Assembly (NCBI GenBank): GCA_947497905.1
Contig: CANMIH010000001.1
Span: 434,001-498,000, forward strand
Source of the DNA: an uncultured Pelagimonas sp.
GTDB lineage: Bacteria > Pseudomonadota > Alphaproteobacteria > Rhodobacterales > Rhodobacteraceae
Direction: 5' to 3'
Length of the DNA stretch: 64,000 nt
The notes below the pieces were generated by a model. That model searched no databases. It saw only the letters and a list, made by a program, of their open reading frames with translations, and had not been told where the DNA came from. Position numbers and translations under genes: made by a program. Below, one piece after another: positions 52,717 to 60,961 of this stretch (position 1 is the stretch's first letter; each line of letters opens with the position of its first letter).

Positions 52717-54078
52717 ATGAGCGAACACATGGCTCTGGAACAGTTGCGCGGTCAGGTGACCGAGGGTGACATCGATACGGTTCTGGTCTGTCTGGTGGAC
52801 ATGCAGGGCCGCTTGATGGGCAAGCGGTTCCACGCTGAAGCTTTCCTTGAGATGGCGGAGGGCGAAACCCATTGCTGCAACTATCTGTTGGCCACCGATC
52901 TGGTGATGTCGACACCCGAAGGGTTTGCCTCGACCAGCTGGGAAAGCGGTTATGGCGACTACGTCATGAAACCTGATCTGACCACGATCCGCCCGGTGCC
53001 ATGGCTTGAAGGCACGGCCATGGTGCTGTGCGATATTCTCGATCATCACACCCATGAGCCCGTACCCCACGCGCCGCGCCAGATGCTGAAGAAACAGATC
53101 GCGCGTGCCACTGAGATGGGGCTAACGCCAATCATGGCCACCGAGCTGGAATTTTTCCTGTTCAATGGCACCCATGACGAGATTGCCAAGAACGGGTTCA
53201 AGCTTGAACCGATCTCGAACTACAATGAAGACTACAACATCTTCCAGACCACCAAAGAAGAACATGTGATGCGCCCGATCCGCAATCACCTGCGCAAAAT
53301 GGGCATCCCGATTGAGGGCAGCAAAGGTGAGGCAGAGGCCGGTCAGGAAGAGCTGAACGTCAAATATGCCGAGGCGCTGGACACCGCCGACCATCACACC
53401 CTGGCCAAACATGGTGTGAAGGAAATCGCTCATATCCACGGCCATGCCGCCAGCTTCCTGCCGAAGTGGAGCAAAGACCGTGTAGGCAGCGCCAGCCACG
53501 TCCACCAATCGCTTTGGAAGGACGGCAGCAACGCATTTTTTGATCCCGAACGGCCGCTCGCAAAATCCGAACTGATGGATCAGTACATGGCCGGTCTGAT
53601 CAAATACGCCAGCGATTACACCTATTTCATGGCGCCTTATATCAACAGCTACAAACGCTTTGCCAAAGGCAGCTTTGCTCCAACGCAGGTGGTCTGGTCG
53701 GTTGACAACCGCACCGCGGCCTTCCGTCTGTGTGGCGACGGCACCAAAGCGGTGCGGGTGGAATGCCGTATTCCGGGTGCGGATATGAACCCCTATCTGG
53801 CACAGGCGGCCATGCTCGCGGCAGGTCTGAAAGGGATCGAAGAAGGTCTGAGCCTTGGCGAGGCCTTTGCCGGAGATGCCTATTCGGACGACGACAAAAA
53901 GCACATTCCACGCACCCTGCGCGATGCACGCGAAACGCTGAACACGTCGGCCATGCTGCGTGAGGCGATGGGCGAAGATGTCATTGACCACTATGCCCGT
54001 GCGGCCGAATGGGAAATCGAAGAGTTCGATCGGGTTGTGACCGATTACGAAATCGCACGCGGGTTCGAACGCGCGTGA
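52717..54078 (+). CDS. Glutamine synthetase-family ligase (GlnT/PuuA-like)
   Basis: 453 residues with the glutamine synthetase N-terminal domain (TVLVCLVDMQGRLMGKRFH) and the catalytic domain: ATELEFFLF, GSKGEAEAGQEELN, HIHGHAASFLPK and RTAAFRLCGDGTKAVRVECR. It makes gamma-glutamyl amides with ATP; residues near the active site differ from the ammonia-type GlnA, so an amine acceptor (as in gamma-glutamylputrescine or gamma-glutamylamide synthetase) is likely. Followed by aldehyde and alcohol dehydrogenases, which fits amine catabolism by glutamylation. Confidence 0.85.
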   Translation: MSEHMALEQLRGQVTEGDIDTVLVCLVDMQGRLMGKRFHAEAFLEMAEGETHCCNYLLATDLVMSTPEGFASTSWESGYGDYVMKPDLTTIRPVPWLEGTAMVLCDILDHHTHEPVPHAPRQMLKKQIARATEMGLTPIMATELEFFLFNGTHDEIAKNGFKLEPISNYNEDYNIFQTTKEEHVMRPIRNHLRKMGIPIEGSKGEAEAGQEELNVKYAEALDTADHHTLAKHGVKEIAHIHGHAASFLPKWSKDRVGSASHVHQSLWKDGSNAFFDPERPLAKSELMDQYMAGLIKYASDYTYFMAPYINSYKRFAKGSFAPTQVVWSVDNRTAAFRLCGDGTKAVRVECRIPGADMNPYLAQAAMLAAGLKGIEEGLSLGEAFAGDAYSDDDKKHIPRTLRDARETLNTSAMLREAMGEDVIDHYARAAEWEIEEFDRVVTDYEIARGFERA

Positions 54079-54092
54079 TCTGACACACCGGG

Positions 54093-54110
54093 GAGGGGGC
54101 ACGCCCCCTC
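54093..54110 (+). terminator. Short strong hairpin after glnT-like gene
   Basis: GAGGGGGC/GCCCCCTC with a two-base loop, 15 bases after the stop. Without a T tract it may be a partial terminator or mRNA 3' stabiliser. Confidence 0.45.
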
Positions 54111-54194
54111 TGCGACCCACTGGGTTGCGGTTATCCGGGGACGTTTTTGGCCCGAAGTCGCTTTAGGGGCCGTTTTCAACAAAGGAGGTTTGGC

Positions 54195-55577
54195 ATGAGC
54201 CAGACGCTGAAATGCATCTCGCCGATTGATGGTTCGGTCTTTGCCGAACGGGCGGTTCTGTCACAAGAGGCCGCATTTGACGCCGCTGCACGCGCAAAAG
54301 CCGCTCAGGCGGCCTGGGCTGCGCGTCCGTTGCAAGAGCGCGTCGACCTGGTCATGGCCGGTGTCGCCGCTGTGGGCGAGATGAATGATGAGATTGTGCC
54401 GGAGCTGGCCCAGATGATGGGACGTCCGGTGCGCTATGGTGGTGAATTTGGCGGCTTTAACGAGCGCGCCAGCCACATGGCATTGATTGCGGCCAATGCG
54501 TTGGCCGATATCCAGGTGGGCGATGACGCAAGCTTCAAGCGCTACATCAAACGTATTCCCCACGGCGTGGTGTTTGTTGTCGCCCCCTGGAACTATCCTT
54601 ATATGACCGCGATCAACACCGTGGCCCCTGCGTTGATTGCCGGCAACACTGTTGTGTTGAAACACGCGACCCAGACCCTTCTGGTGGGCGAGCGTATGGC
54701 ACAGGCGTTTCACGCCGCAGGTGTGCCCGAAGATGTGTTCCAGAACGTCTTCCTGAGCCACGATGTCACCAACGCGCTGATCGCAGGCAATGCCTTTGAC
54801 TTTGTGAACTTCACCGGCTCGGTCGGTGGCGGTCAGGCGATGGAGCGTGCAGCAGCAGGTACCTTTACCGGCGTCGGCACCGAGCTTGGCGGCAAAGATC
54901 CTGGCTATGTGATGGAAGATGCCGATCTGGATGCGGCGGTGGACACGCTGATCGACGGCGCCATGTTCAACTCCGGCCAGTGCTGCTGTGGCATCGAGCG
55001 GATCTATGTCCACGAAAGCCTCTATGACGATTTTGTCGCCAAAGCGGTTGAGATTGTAAAAGGCTACACCCTTGGCAATCCAATGGACGCCGCGACCACC
55101 ATTGGCCCAATGGCCAATGTGCGGTTTGCCGAAGAGGTGCGCGCGCAGATTTCCGAGGCGGTGGCCGCCGGTGCCGTGGCGCATATCGAAACCATGGCCG
55201 CAGATGATGGCGGAGCGTATCTCACACCGCAGATTCTCACCAATGTCACCCACGACATGCGCGTGATGCGCGACGAAAGCTTTGGCCCGGTTGTTGGCAT
55301 CATGAAAGTGTCGTCGGACGCTGAGGCGATTGCACTGATGAATGACAGTGAATTCGGCCTGACCGCGTCGATCTGGACCAAAGACCTCGACCGCGCCGCC
55401 TCTGTTGGCGATCAGATCGAAACTGGCACCGTCTTTATGAACCGCGCCGATTATCTTGATCCGGGCCTGTGCTGGACCGGATGCAAAAACACCGGGCGCG
55501 GCGGTGGTCTTTCCGAGATCGGGTTCCACAATCTGACCCGCCCCAAATCGTACCATCTGAAGAAGACCGCAGGCTAA
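54195..55577 (+). CDS. NAD(P)-dependent aldehyde dehydrogenase
   Basis: 460 residues from ATG 54195 (AAAGGAGGT eight bases before it). Catalytic pieces: VAPWNYPY, GNTVVLKHAT, GTELGGKDPGYV (general-base Glu) and FNSGQCCCGIERIYVH (nucleophilic Cys), ending in a family-typical FHNLTRPKSYHLKK. It oxidises an aldehyde to an acid, probably the product of the iron alcohol dehydrogenase encoded next or of a glutamylated amino alcohol. Confidence 0.93.
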   Translation: MSQTLKCISPIDGSVFAERAVLSQEAAFDAAARAKAAQAAWAARPLQERVDLVMAGVAAVGEMNDEIVPELAQMMGRPVRYGGEFGGFNERASHMALIAANALADIQVGDDASFKRYIKRIPHGVVFVVAPWNYPYMTAINTVAPALIAGNTVVLKHATQTLLVGERMAQAFHAAGVPEDVFQNVFLSHDVTNALIAGNAFDFVNFTGSVGGGQAMERAAAGTFTGVGTELGGKDPGYVMEDADLDAAVDTLIDGAMFNSGQCCCGIERIYVHESLYDDFVAKAVEIVKGYTLGNPMDAATTIGPMANVRFAEEVRAQISEAVAAGAVAHIETMAADDGGAYLTPQILTNVTHDMRVMRDESFGPVVGIMKVSSDAEAIALMNDSEFGLTASIWTKDLDRAASVGDQIETGTVFMNRADYLDPGLCWTGCKNTGRGGGLSEIGFHNLTRPKSYHLKKTAG

Positions 55578-55611
55578 ACTGCTTCTTCTTTTCGAAAATA
55601 CTCCGGGGGTC

Positions 55612-55628
55612 CGGGGGCTGCGCCCCCG
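55612..55628 (+). terminator. GC-rich hairpin after aldehyde dehydrogenase
   Basis: CGGGGGC/GCCCCCG around a three-base loop, 34 bases after the stop. Likely a partial terminator between the ALDH and the alcohol dehydrogenase genes. Confidence 0.4.
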
Positions 55629-55658
55629 TTCCGCCGTTCACACACAGGAGGTTGTACC

Positions 55659-56807
55659 ATGACCCTTACCGCAAACTGGTCGTATCCGACCGCAATCAAA
55701 TTCGGCGCAGGCCGCATCAAAGAACTGCCCGAGGCCTGCGCTCAGGCGGGGATCAAACGCCCGCTGTTGGTGACCGACAAAGGTCTGGCCAACATGGAAA
55801 TCACCCAGAACACGCTGGACGTGCTTGAGGCCGCAGGTCTGGGCCGCGCGCTGTTTGCCGATGTGGATCCCAATCCAAACGAAGCCAACTTGGACGCCGG
55901 TGTGGCCGCTTTCAAAGCGGGTGATCATGATGGTGTGATCGCCTTTGGCGGTGGCTCCGGTCTTGATCTGGGCAAGATGGTGGCCTTTATGGCCGGTCAG
56001 ACCCGCCCGGTATGGGATTTCGAAGACATCGGCGATTGGTGGACCCGTGCGGATGCCGATGCGATCTTCCCCAATATCTGCGTGCCAACCACCGCCGGCA
56101 CCGGCTCGGAAGTGGGCCGCGCGAGCGTGCTGACCAACTCGGAAACTCAGGAAAAGAAGATCATTTTCCACCCGAAGGTGCTGCCAAGCGTGGTGATCTG
56201 TGACCCTGAGCTGACTGTTGGGATGCCCAAGCACATCACCGCAGGCACCGGTATGGATGCCTTCGCCCATTGTCTCGAAGCCTTCTGCAGCCCGCATTAT
56301 CACCCGATGAGCCAGGGCATCGCGCTTGAAGGTCTGCGTCTGGTGAAAGAGAACCTGCCGCGCGCCTATAACACCCCGGACGACATCGAAGCGCGCGCGC
56401 ATATGATGTCGGCGGCGATGATGGGGGCGACTGCGTTCCAGAAAGGGCTCGGCGCCATTCACTCGCTCAGCCATCCGATTGGCGCGATCTATCACACCCA
56501 CCATGGCACCACCAATGCGGTGGTGATGCAGGCCGTGCTTGAGGCCAACCGCGATGCGATCGAAGACCGTCTGGCCTTGGCCGCGAACTATCTCGGCATC
56601 GAGGGCGGCTATGACGGGTTCTACGCCTTTGTAGGTGAATTGAACGCAGCGCTGGGCATTCCGGCAAGCCTGTCGGCGATGGGTGTGACCGATCCAGACA
56701 AAGAGGCGATTCTGAAAGGCGCGCTTAAAGACCCAAGCTGTGGTGGTAATCCGGTTGAAATGACCGAAGCCTACACCCGAGCCCTGATCGATCGCGTTTG
56801 CGTCTGA
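55659..56807 (+). CDS. Iron-containing alcohol dehydrogenase (group III)
   Basis: 382 residues. The N-terminal dinucleotide domain has FGGGSGLDLGKMVAF; the C-terminal domain has the metal-binding Asp/His pattern including TAGTGMDAFAHCLEAF and HSLSHPIGAIYHTHHG. It interconverts an alcohol and an aldehyde with NAD. AGGAGG precedes the ATG. It pairs with the aldehyde dehydrogenase upstream. Confidence 0.92.
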   Translation: MTLTANWSYPTAIKFGAGRIKELPEACAQAGIKRPLLVTDKGLANMEITQNTLDVLEAAGLGRALFADVDPNPNEANLDAGVAAFKAGDHDGVIAFGGGSGLDLGKMVAFMAGQTRPVWDFEDIGDWWTRADADAIFPNICVPTTAGTGSEVGRASVLTNSETQEKKIIFHPKVLPSVVICDPELTVGMPKHITAGTGMDAFAHCLEAFCSPHYHPMSQGIALEGLRLVKENLPRAYNTPDDIEARAHMMSAAMMGATAFQKGLGAIHSLSHPIGAIYHTHHGTTNAVVMQAVLEANRDAIEDRLALAANYLGIEGGYDGFYAFVGELNAALGIPASLSAMGVTDPDKEAILKGALKDPSCGGNPVEMTEAYTRALIDRVCV

Positions 56808-56808
56808 T

Positions 56809-57705
56809 CTAGTCCAAATCCTGATCAAGCCCGCCCTGCGCCAAAAGCCAGCGGCGGGCTTTTTCGATCCGGCTGGTGCCGACTTTGGCCTGCGGTGTCA
56901 GCAGATAATAGGCGCTGGACGGGGTGCAATGATGGGGATGCGCCAGCCCCAACTGCCCTTCTGCCAATTCACGCTCAACCAAAAGCGCGGGAAGAATGGC
57001 AACACCCGCCCCATAGCGCGCGGCTTCGATCAGCATTTCAAACTGCGAAAACAAAGGGCCGGTTGGGCGATGGGGCAGGGGTTCTCGAAGATCATCAAAC
57101 CAGATCGGCCAGCTCAGCGGGCGTGTGCGGTGCTGAAGCGCAGGAAATTCGAGTAGGTCCTGTGCGCTGACAGGTGTGGCGATCAAGGCCGGGGCGGCCA
57201 CTGCAATCAGAGTTTCCCGCATCATGAGATCTGCGCGATAGCCGGCAAACGGTGGATCCCCTTGTACAATCGCCAGATCGACAAGGCTCGGGTCGACCTG
57301 ATCATTGTCGAGATAGGTGATGGTGTTCACGGTCAGGCGCGGCTGGCTGCGTGACAGATCCGCCAGACGCGGCATGAGCCAGCGGCTGCCCAGTGTCGGA
57401 TATGTTCCAATGTTCAGCGCGCCATCGGGATTGTCGCGCGCTTTCAGGCGATAAAACGTCGCCTCCATGGCCTCAAGTTGCGGCGACAATTCACTTAGCA
57501 ACATCTGCCCTGCGCCCGTCAGGTGAACCCGTTGTTTCACCCGGACAAACAGCGCCTGTTCCAGCTGCGCCTCAAGCGATTGAATTTGACGGCTGAGCGC
57601 GCTTGCAGACATGTTCAACTGCTGCGCAGCCTGCGCAAAATTCTGGGTGCGCGCGGCGGCCTCGAAACATAAAAGCGCCGAGAGGGAGGGTATGTTACGA
57701 CGCAT
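56809..57705 (-). CDS. LysR-family transcriptional regulator
   Basis: 299 residues from ATG 57705 (MRRNIPSLSALLCFEAAART), preferred over the longer frame by family fit. The winged HTH (FAQAAQQLNMSASALSRQIQ) is complete and is followed by a LysR ligand domain. Its start faces the beta-hydroxylase-like gene and its end abuts the alcohol dehydrogenase, so it may control either unit. Confidence 0.9.
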   Translation of the reverse strand: MRRNIPSLSALLCFEAAARTQNFAQAAQQLNMSASALSRQIQSLEAQLEQALFVRVKQRVHLTGAGQMLLSELSPQLEAMEATFYRLKARDNPDGALNIGTYPTLGSRWLMPRLADLSRSQPRLTVNTITYLDNDQVDPSLVDLAIVQGDPPFAGYRADLMMRETLIAVAAPALIATPVSAQDLLEFPALQHRTRPLSWPIWFDDLREPLPHRPTGPLFSQFEMLIEAARYGAGVAILPALLVERELAEGQLGLAHPHHCTPSSAYYLLTPQAKVGTSRIEKARRWLLAQGGLDQDLD

Positions 57706-57807
57706 GGTGTTGCACTTTCTGCATGAAGTCTTGCGAAAGATCGGCTTTATTGGCGCAATTTGCAATCTAAACTGTCTTTAAACGCACCACTGCCGCAGGA
57801 CAGAACC

Positions 57808-58485
57808 ATGACCTTTACCCCTCAGATCACCGACACTGACGTCGAAACCATCACGCGAACCATCGCAACCCCCGCTGAAACCCAAAGCGTGGCGCAGTTC
57901 AAACCAGGACCGGGAATTGCGCGTCTTGAGCTGAAATTCGATATCGACAAGCTGCGCGAGGCGCTTGAGGAATGTCTGCGTCGCGAGGCCTTTATGGGCG
58001 AGATGCAGGATCAGGGCTTTGCGGCACTGCCATTGACCCAAAAACCCGGCCAGACCGAGTGGACCACCAATGACCTGTCCGGGCGCTATTGGCTGCGGGC
58101 GGACGATCGTTACACCGAAGAACCGCGCGAAGATCTGGTGCCCGAAATCAATTTTTCTGAGTTCAATCCCAAATTCGCGGGCACCTATTTCGAACAAGTA
58201 CACGCGGAACTGACCAAACGCTTCCCGATTGGACGCACCCGGATTCTGTCCAAGGGTCTTTATAACTGCAACTCGTGGCACCGTGACCCCGAGCCACGTC
58301 TGCATATCCCGATCATCACCAATCCCGGATCGCTCTTTGTGGTCAATCACCACGTCACGCATCTTCCTGCAGATGGATCGGTTTACTTCACCGATACCCG
58401 TGCCTACCATACCGCGCTAAATGGTGGAGAGACCCAGCGTGTGCATATTGTGGCGGCGCTGGCTTATGATCAGGTGACAGAATGA
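57808..58485 (+). CDS. Aspartyl/asparaginyl beta-hydroxylase-like 2-oxoglutarate oxygenase
   Basis: 225 residues from ATG 57808. The double-stranded beta-helix metal site is suggested by SWHRDPEPRLHIPII (His-x-Asp), FVVNHHVTHLPADGSVYF and a distal DTRAYHTALNGG (His), with an Arg in QRVHIVAAL for 2-oxoglutarate. It probably hydroxylates a small amino acid or peptide. Overlaps the threonine aldolase start by four bases, so the two act together, perhaps making and cleaving a beta-hydroxy amino acid. Confidence 0.7.
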   Translation: MTFTPQITDTDVETITRTIATPAETQSVAQFKPGPGIARLELKFDIDKLREALEECLRREAFMGEMQDQGFAALPLTQKPGQTEWTTNDLSGRYWLRADDRYTEEPREDLVPEINFSEFNPKFAGTYFEQVHAELTKRFPIGRTRILSKGLYNCNSWHRDPEPRLHIPIITNPGSLFVVNHHVTHLPADGSVYFTDTRAYHTALNGGETQRVHIVAALAYDQVTE

Positions 58486-59534
58486 ATCAATATGCCGGTT
58501 CCGCACGGGCCGACCGGGGCAATGCCGTGGTCTGCGATTTGCGCAGCGATACAGTAACGCAGCCCTGTGCCGCGATGCGTAAAACCATGGCAGATGCCGA
58601 AGTGGGCGATGATGTCTATGGCGAAGACCCGGTTGTGAACCGGCTTGAGGCCACTCTGGCCGAACGCCTTGGCAAAGAAGCAGGGCTGTTTGTGCCCTCC
58701 GGCACCATGAGCAACTTTCTCGGCATGCTGGCCCATTGTCAGCGTGGCGAAGAGATCCTTATTGGCGAAGGCTATCACGTCAATGCCTATGAGGCGCAGG
58801 GGGCGTCGGTGCTCGGTGGCATCGCGCTTAGCACCTTGCCCGTGGCAGAGGATGGAGCACTTGAGGCGGATGTTGTTGCTGGCGCTGTGAAAGATGACGA
58901 CAGTCATCTGGCCATCACCAAGCTCCTGTCGCTGGAAAACACGCATAATGGTATGGCGGTCTCGCTGGAACGCACCGCCGCTGCGGTCAATGCCGGACGG
59001 GAACACGGCCTGTCGACGCATTTGGATGGTGCACGGTTTTTCAATGCCATCACCTCGCTGAACTGTGCAGAGACAGATCTTTCCGGGATGTTTGACACGG
59101 TTTCGATCTGCCTGTCCAAAGGTCTGGGTGCGCCGGTTGGGTCGGTTCTTGTTGGGCCGAAAGATCTGATCAACCGCGCGCGACGCTGGCGCAAGATGGT
59201 CGGCGGCGGTATGCGGCAGGCCGGTGTTCTGGCGGCGGCGGGGCTTTATGCGTTGGACAACAACGTGGCCGGACTGGCAGAGGATCGCGCCCGGGCGGCA
59301 CAGCTTGCACAGGAACTTGCGGCCCTTGGGGCTGGCACCGTGACACAGTCGACCAATATGGTGTTCTTCACCCCTGACGGGTCGCAAAACGATGATCTGC
59401 GCGCGCATCTGGCAGGACAGGGCGTTGTGATCGGCGGCGGTGCCCAGGGCGCGATCCGACTTGTTTTGCACAAGGATGTCGATGACGAGGCTTTGCGCAA
59501 AACAGTGGACGGGTTCCAGAGCTTTTTCGCCTGA
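58482..59534 (+). CDS. ltaE: Low-specificity L-threonine aldolase
   Basis: 350 residues of the PLP beta-eliminating/aldolase fold. N-terminal DLRSDTVTQPCAAMRK, then GDDVYGEDP, GTMSNFLGMLAH, HLDGARFFNAI and the PLP Lys in SICLSKGLGAPVGS. It cleaves L-threonine and related beta-hydroxy amino acids to glycine and an aldehyde. Translationally coupled (ATGA) to the oxygenase-like gene upstream. Confidence 0.92.
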   Translation: MNQYAGSARADRGNAVVCDLRSDTVTQPCAAMRKTMADAEVGDDVYGEDPVVNRLEATLAERLGKEAGLFVPSGTMSNFLGMLAHCQRGEEILIGEGYHVNAYEAQGASVLGGIALSTLPVAEDGALEADVVAGAVKDDDSHLAITKLLSLENTHNGMAVSLERTAAAVNAGREHGLSTHLDGARFFNAITSLNCAETDLSGMFDTVSICLSKGLGAPVGSVLVGPKDLINRARRWRKMVGGGMRQAGVLAAAGLYALDNNVAGLAEDRARAAQLAQELAALGAGTVTQSTNMVFFTPDGSQNDDLRAHLAGQGVVIGGGAQGAIRLVLHKDVDDEALRKTVDGFQSFFA

Positions 59535-59563
59535 TAGATCATCGTTTTCTACGAGTTCAACAT

Positions 59564-59601
59564 CACCCCTGCCTGTTCAGAGAAACGGGCGGGGGTGTTT
59601 T
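59564..59601 (+). terminator. Intrinsic terminator after threonine aldolase
   Basis: A long imperfect stem (CACCCCTGCCTGTT against AACGGGCGGGGGTG) with a short loop is followed by TTTT, 30 bases after the stop. Confidence 0.8.
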
Positions 59602-59712
59602 CATGTGGCGTCTCACATGTGGCCCGCGCCTCTCGTTCTGATTTGGCTTTGCTCTCTTGACCTTGGGCGGTTTGGAGGCTCTTCTGCGGCGCGAACACGA
59701 GGATAAACAGAC

Positions 59713-60912
59713 ATGCTGGACAGCACATTTGTTCGGGCGCAATTCCCGGCATTTTCAGAGCCTTCGCTTGAAGGTCAGGCGTTTTTTGAGAATGCGGGCG
59801 GGTCCTACACCTGTGCGCCAGTGATTGATCGGCTGACCCGGTTTTATCGCGAACGCAAGGTGCAGCCCTATGCGCCTTACGCTGCCTCTCAGCTGGGTGG
59901 CGCCGAGATGGATGAGGCGCGCAGCCGGCTTGCGGGCGTGTTGGGTGTGGACACAGATGAAGTGAGCTTTGGTCCCTCAACCACGCAAAACACCTATGTG
60001 CTCGCGCAGGCATTTCGCCAATTCATGAAACCGGGTGAGGCGATTGTCGTCACCAACCAGGACCACGAAGCCAACACTGGCCCGTGGCGTCGGTTGGCCG
60101 ACGATGGGATCGAGGTGCGTGAATGGCAGATTGATCCGGATACTGGTTTTCTGAACCCCGAAGATCTTGAAAATCTGCTCGATGAAAATGTGCGTCTGGT
60201 GTGCTTCCCGCATTGTTCCAACGTGGTGGGCGAGATCAACCCTGTGGTTGAGATCACCGCCCTAGCCCATGCGGCGGGGGCTTTTGTCTGCGTGGACGGG
60301 GTGAGCTATGCCCCCCATGGTTTCCCCGATGTGGGTGACATGGGGCCGGATATCTATCTGTTCTCGGCCTATAAAACCTTTGGTCCTCATCAGGGGATCA
60401 TGGTGATGCGCCGCGTTTTGGGCGAAACCCTTCCCAATCAGGCCCATTATTTCAACGGTGAAACGCTCTACAAACGCTTTACCCCGGCAGGGCCTGATCA
60501 TGCTCAGGTCGCGGCCTGTGCGGGTATGGTGGATTACATGGAGGCGCTGGCCGCGCATCATGGGATCGAGGTCTCGGGTGTGCATGATCTGATGCGTGCG
60601 CAGGAGGTTAAGCTGTTGCAGCCGTTGCTGGATGCGGTGAAAGACCGCAATTCTGTGCGGCTCTTGGGGTCTGACAAGGCCGAGACCCGCGCGCCCACGG
60701 TGGCGCTTCAATTGACCCGACCAGGGCTTGAGGTGGCGACAGAACTTGCTCAGCACGGGATCATGGCCGGCGGCGGTGATTTCTATGCCAAACGTGCGCT
60801 TGAGGCGATGGGGATTGCGCCAGAGCACGGCGTTTTGCGGCTGTCGTTCACGCATTACACCTCGGAAGAAGAGATCCAGAAGCTGATCTCGGCGCTCGAT
60901 CAGGTTCTCTGA
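59713..60912 (+). CDS. Class V aminotransferase-fold PLP enzyme (cysteine desulfurase-like)
   Basis: 399 residues. The fold matches desulfurase-like class V enzymes: FFENAGGSYT, SFGPSTTQNTYVL, FVCVDGVSYAPHG and the PLP Lys in FSAYKTFGPHQ. It lacks the SufS RxGHHCA cysteine box, so it is not an obvious persulfide former. Role unknown; could transaminate or lyse a small amino acid from the neighbouring catabolic genes. Confidence 0.85.
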   Translation: MLDSTFVRAQFPAFSEPSLEGQAFFENAGGSYTCAPVIDRLTRFYRERKVQPYAPYAASQLGGAEMDEARSRLAGVLGVDTDEVSFGPSTTQNTYVLAQAFRQFMKPGEAIVVTNQDHEANTGPWRRLADDGIEVREWQIDPDTGFLNPEDLENLLDENVRLVCFPHCSNVVGEINPVVEITALAHAAGAFVCVDGVSYAPHGFPDVGDMGPDIYLFSAYKTFGPHQGIMVMRRVLGETLPNQAHYFNGETLYKRFTPAGPDHAQVAACAGMVDYMEALAAHHGIEVSGVHDLMRAQEVKLLQPLLDAVKDRNSVRLLGSDKAETRAPTVALQLTRPGLEVATELAQHGIMAGGGDFYAKRALEAMGIAPEHGVLRLSFTHYTSEEEIQKLISALDQVL

Positions 60913-60961
60913 CGTGACTTTGCGGTCTTCTGCCTTAGATGGTCTGGGATAGGAGAGCGCA

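Noticed and set aside
54261-55556. A 431-codon minus-strand open frame
   Set aside because: Antisense to the aldehyde dehydrogenase, with low-complexity His-rich reading and no motif or ribosome site.
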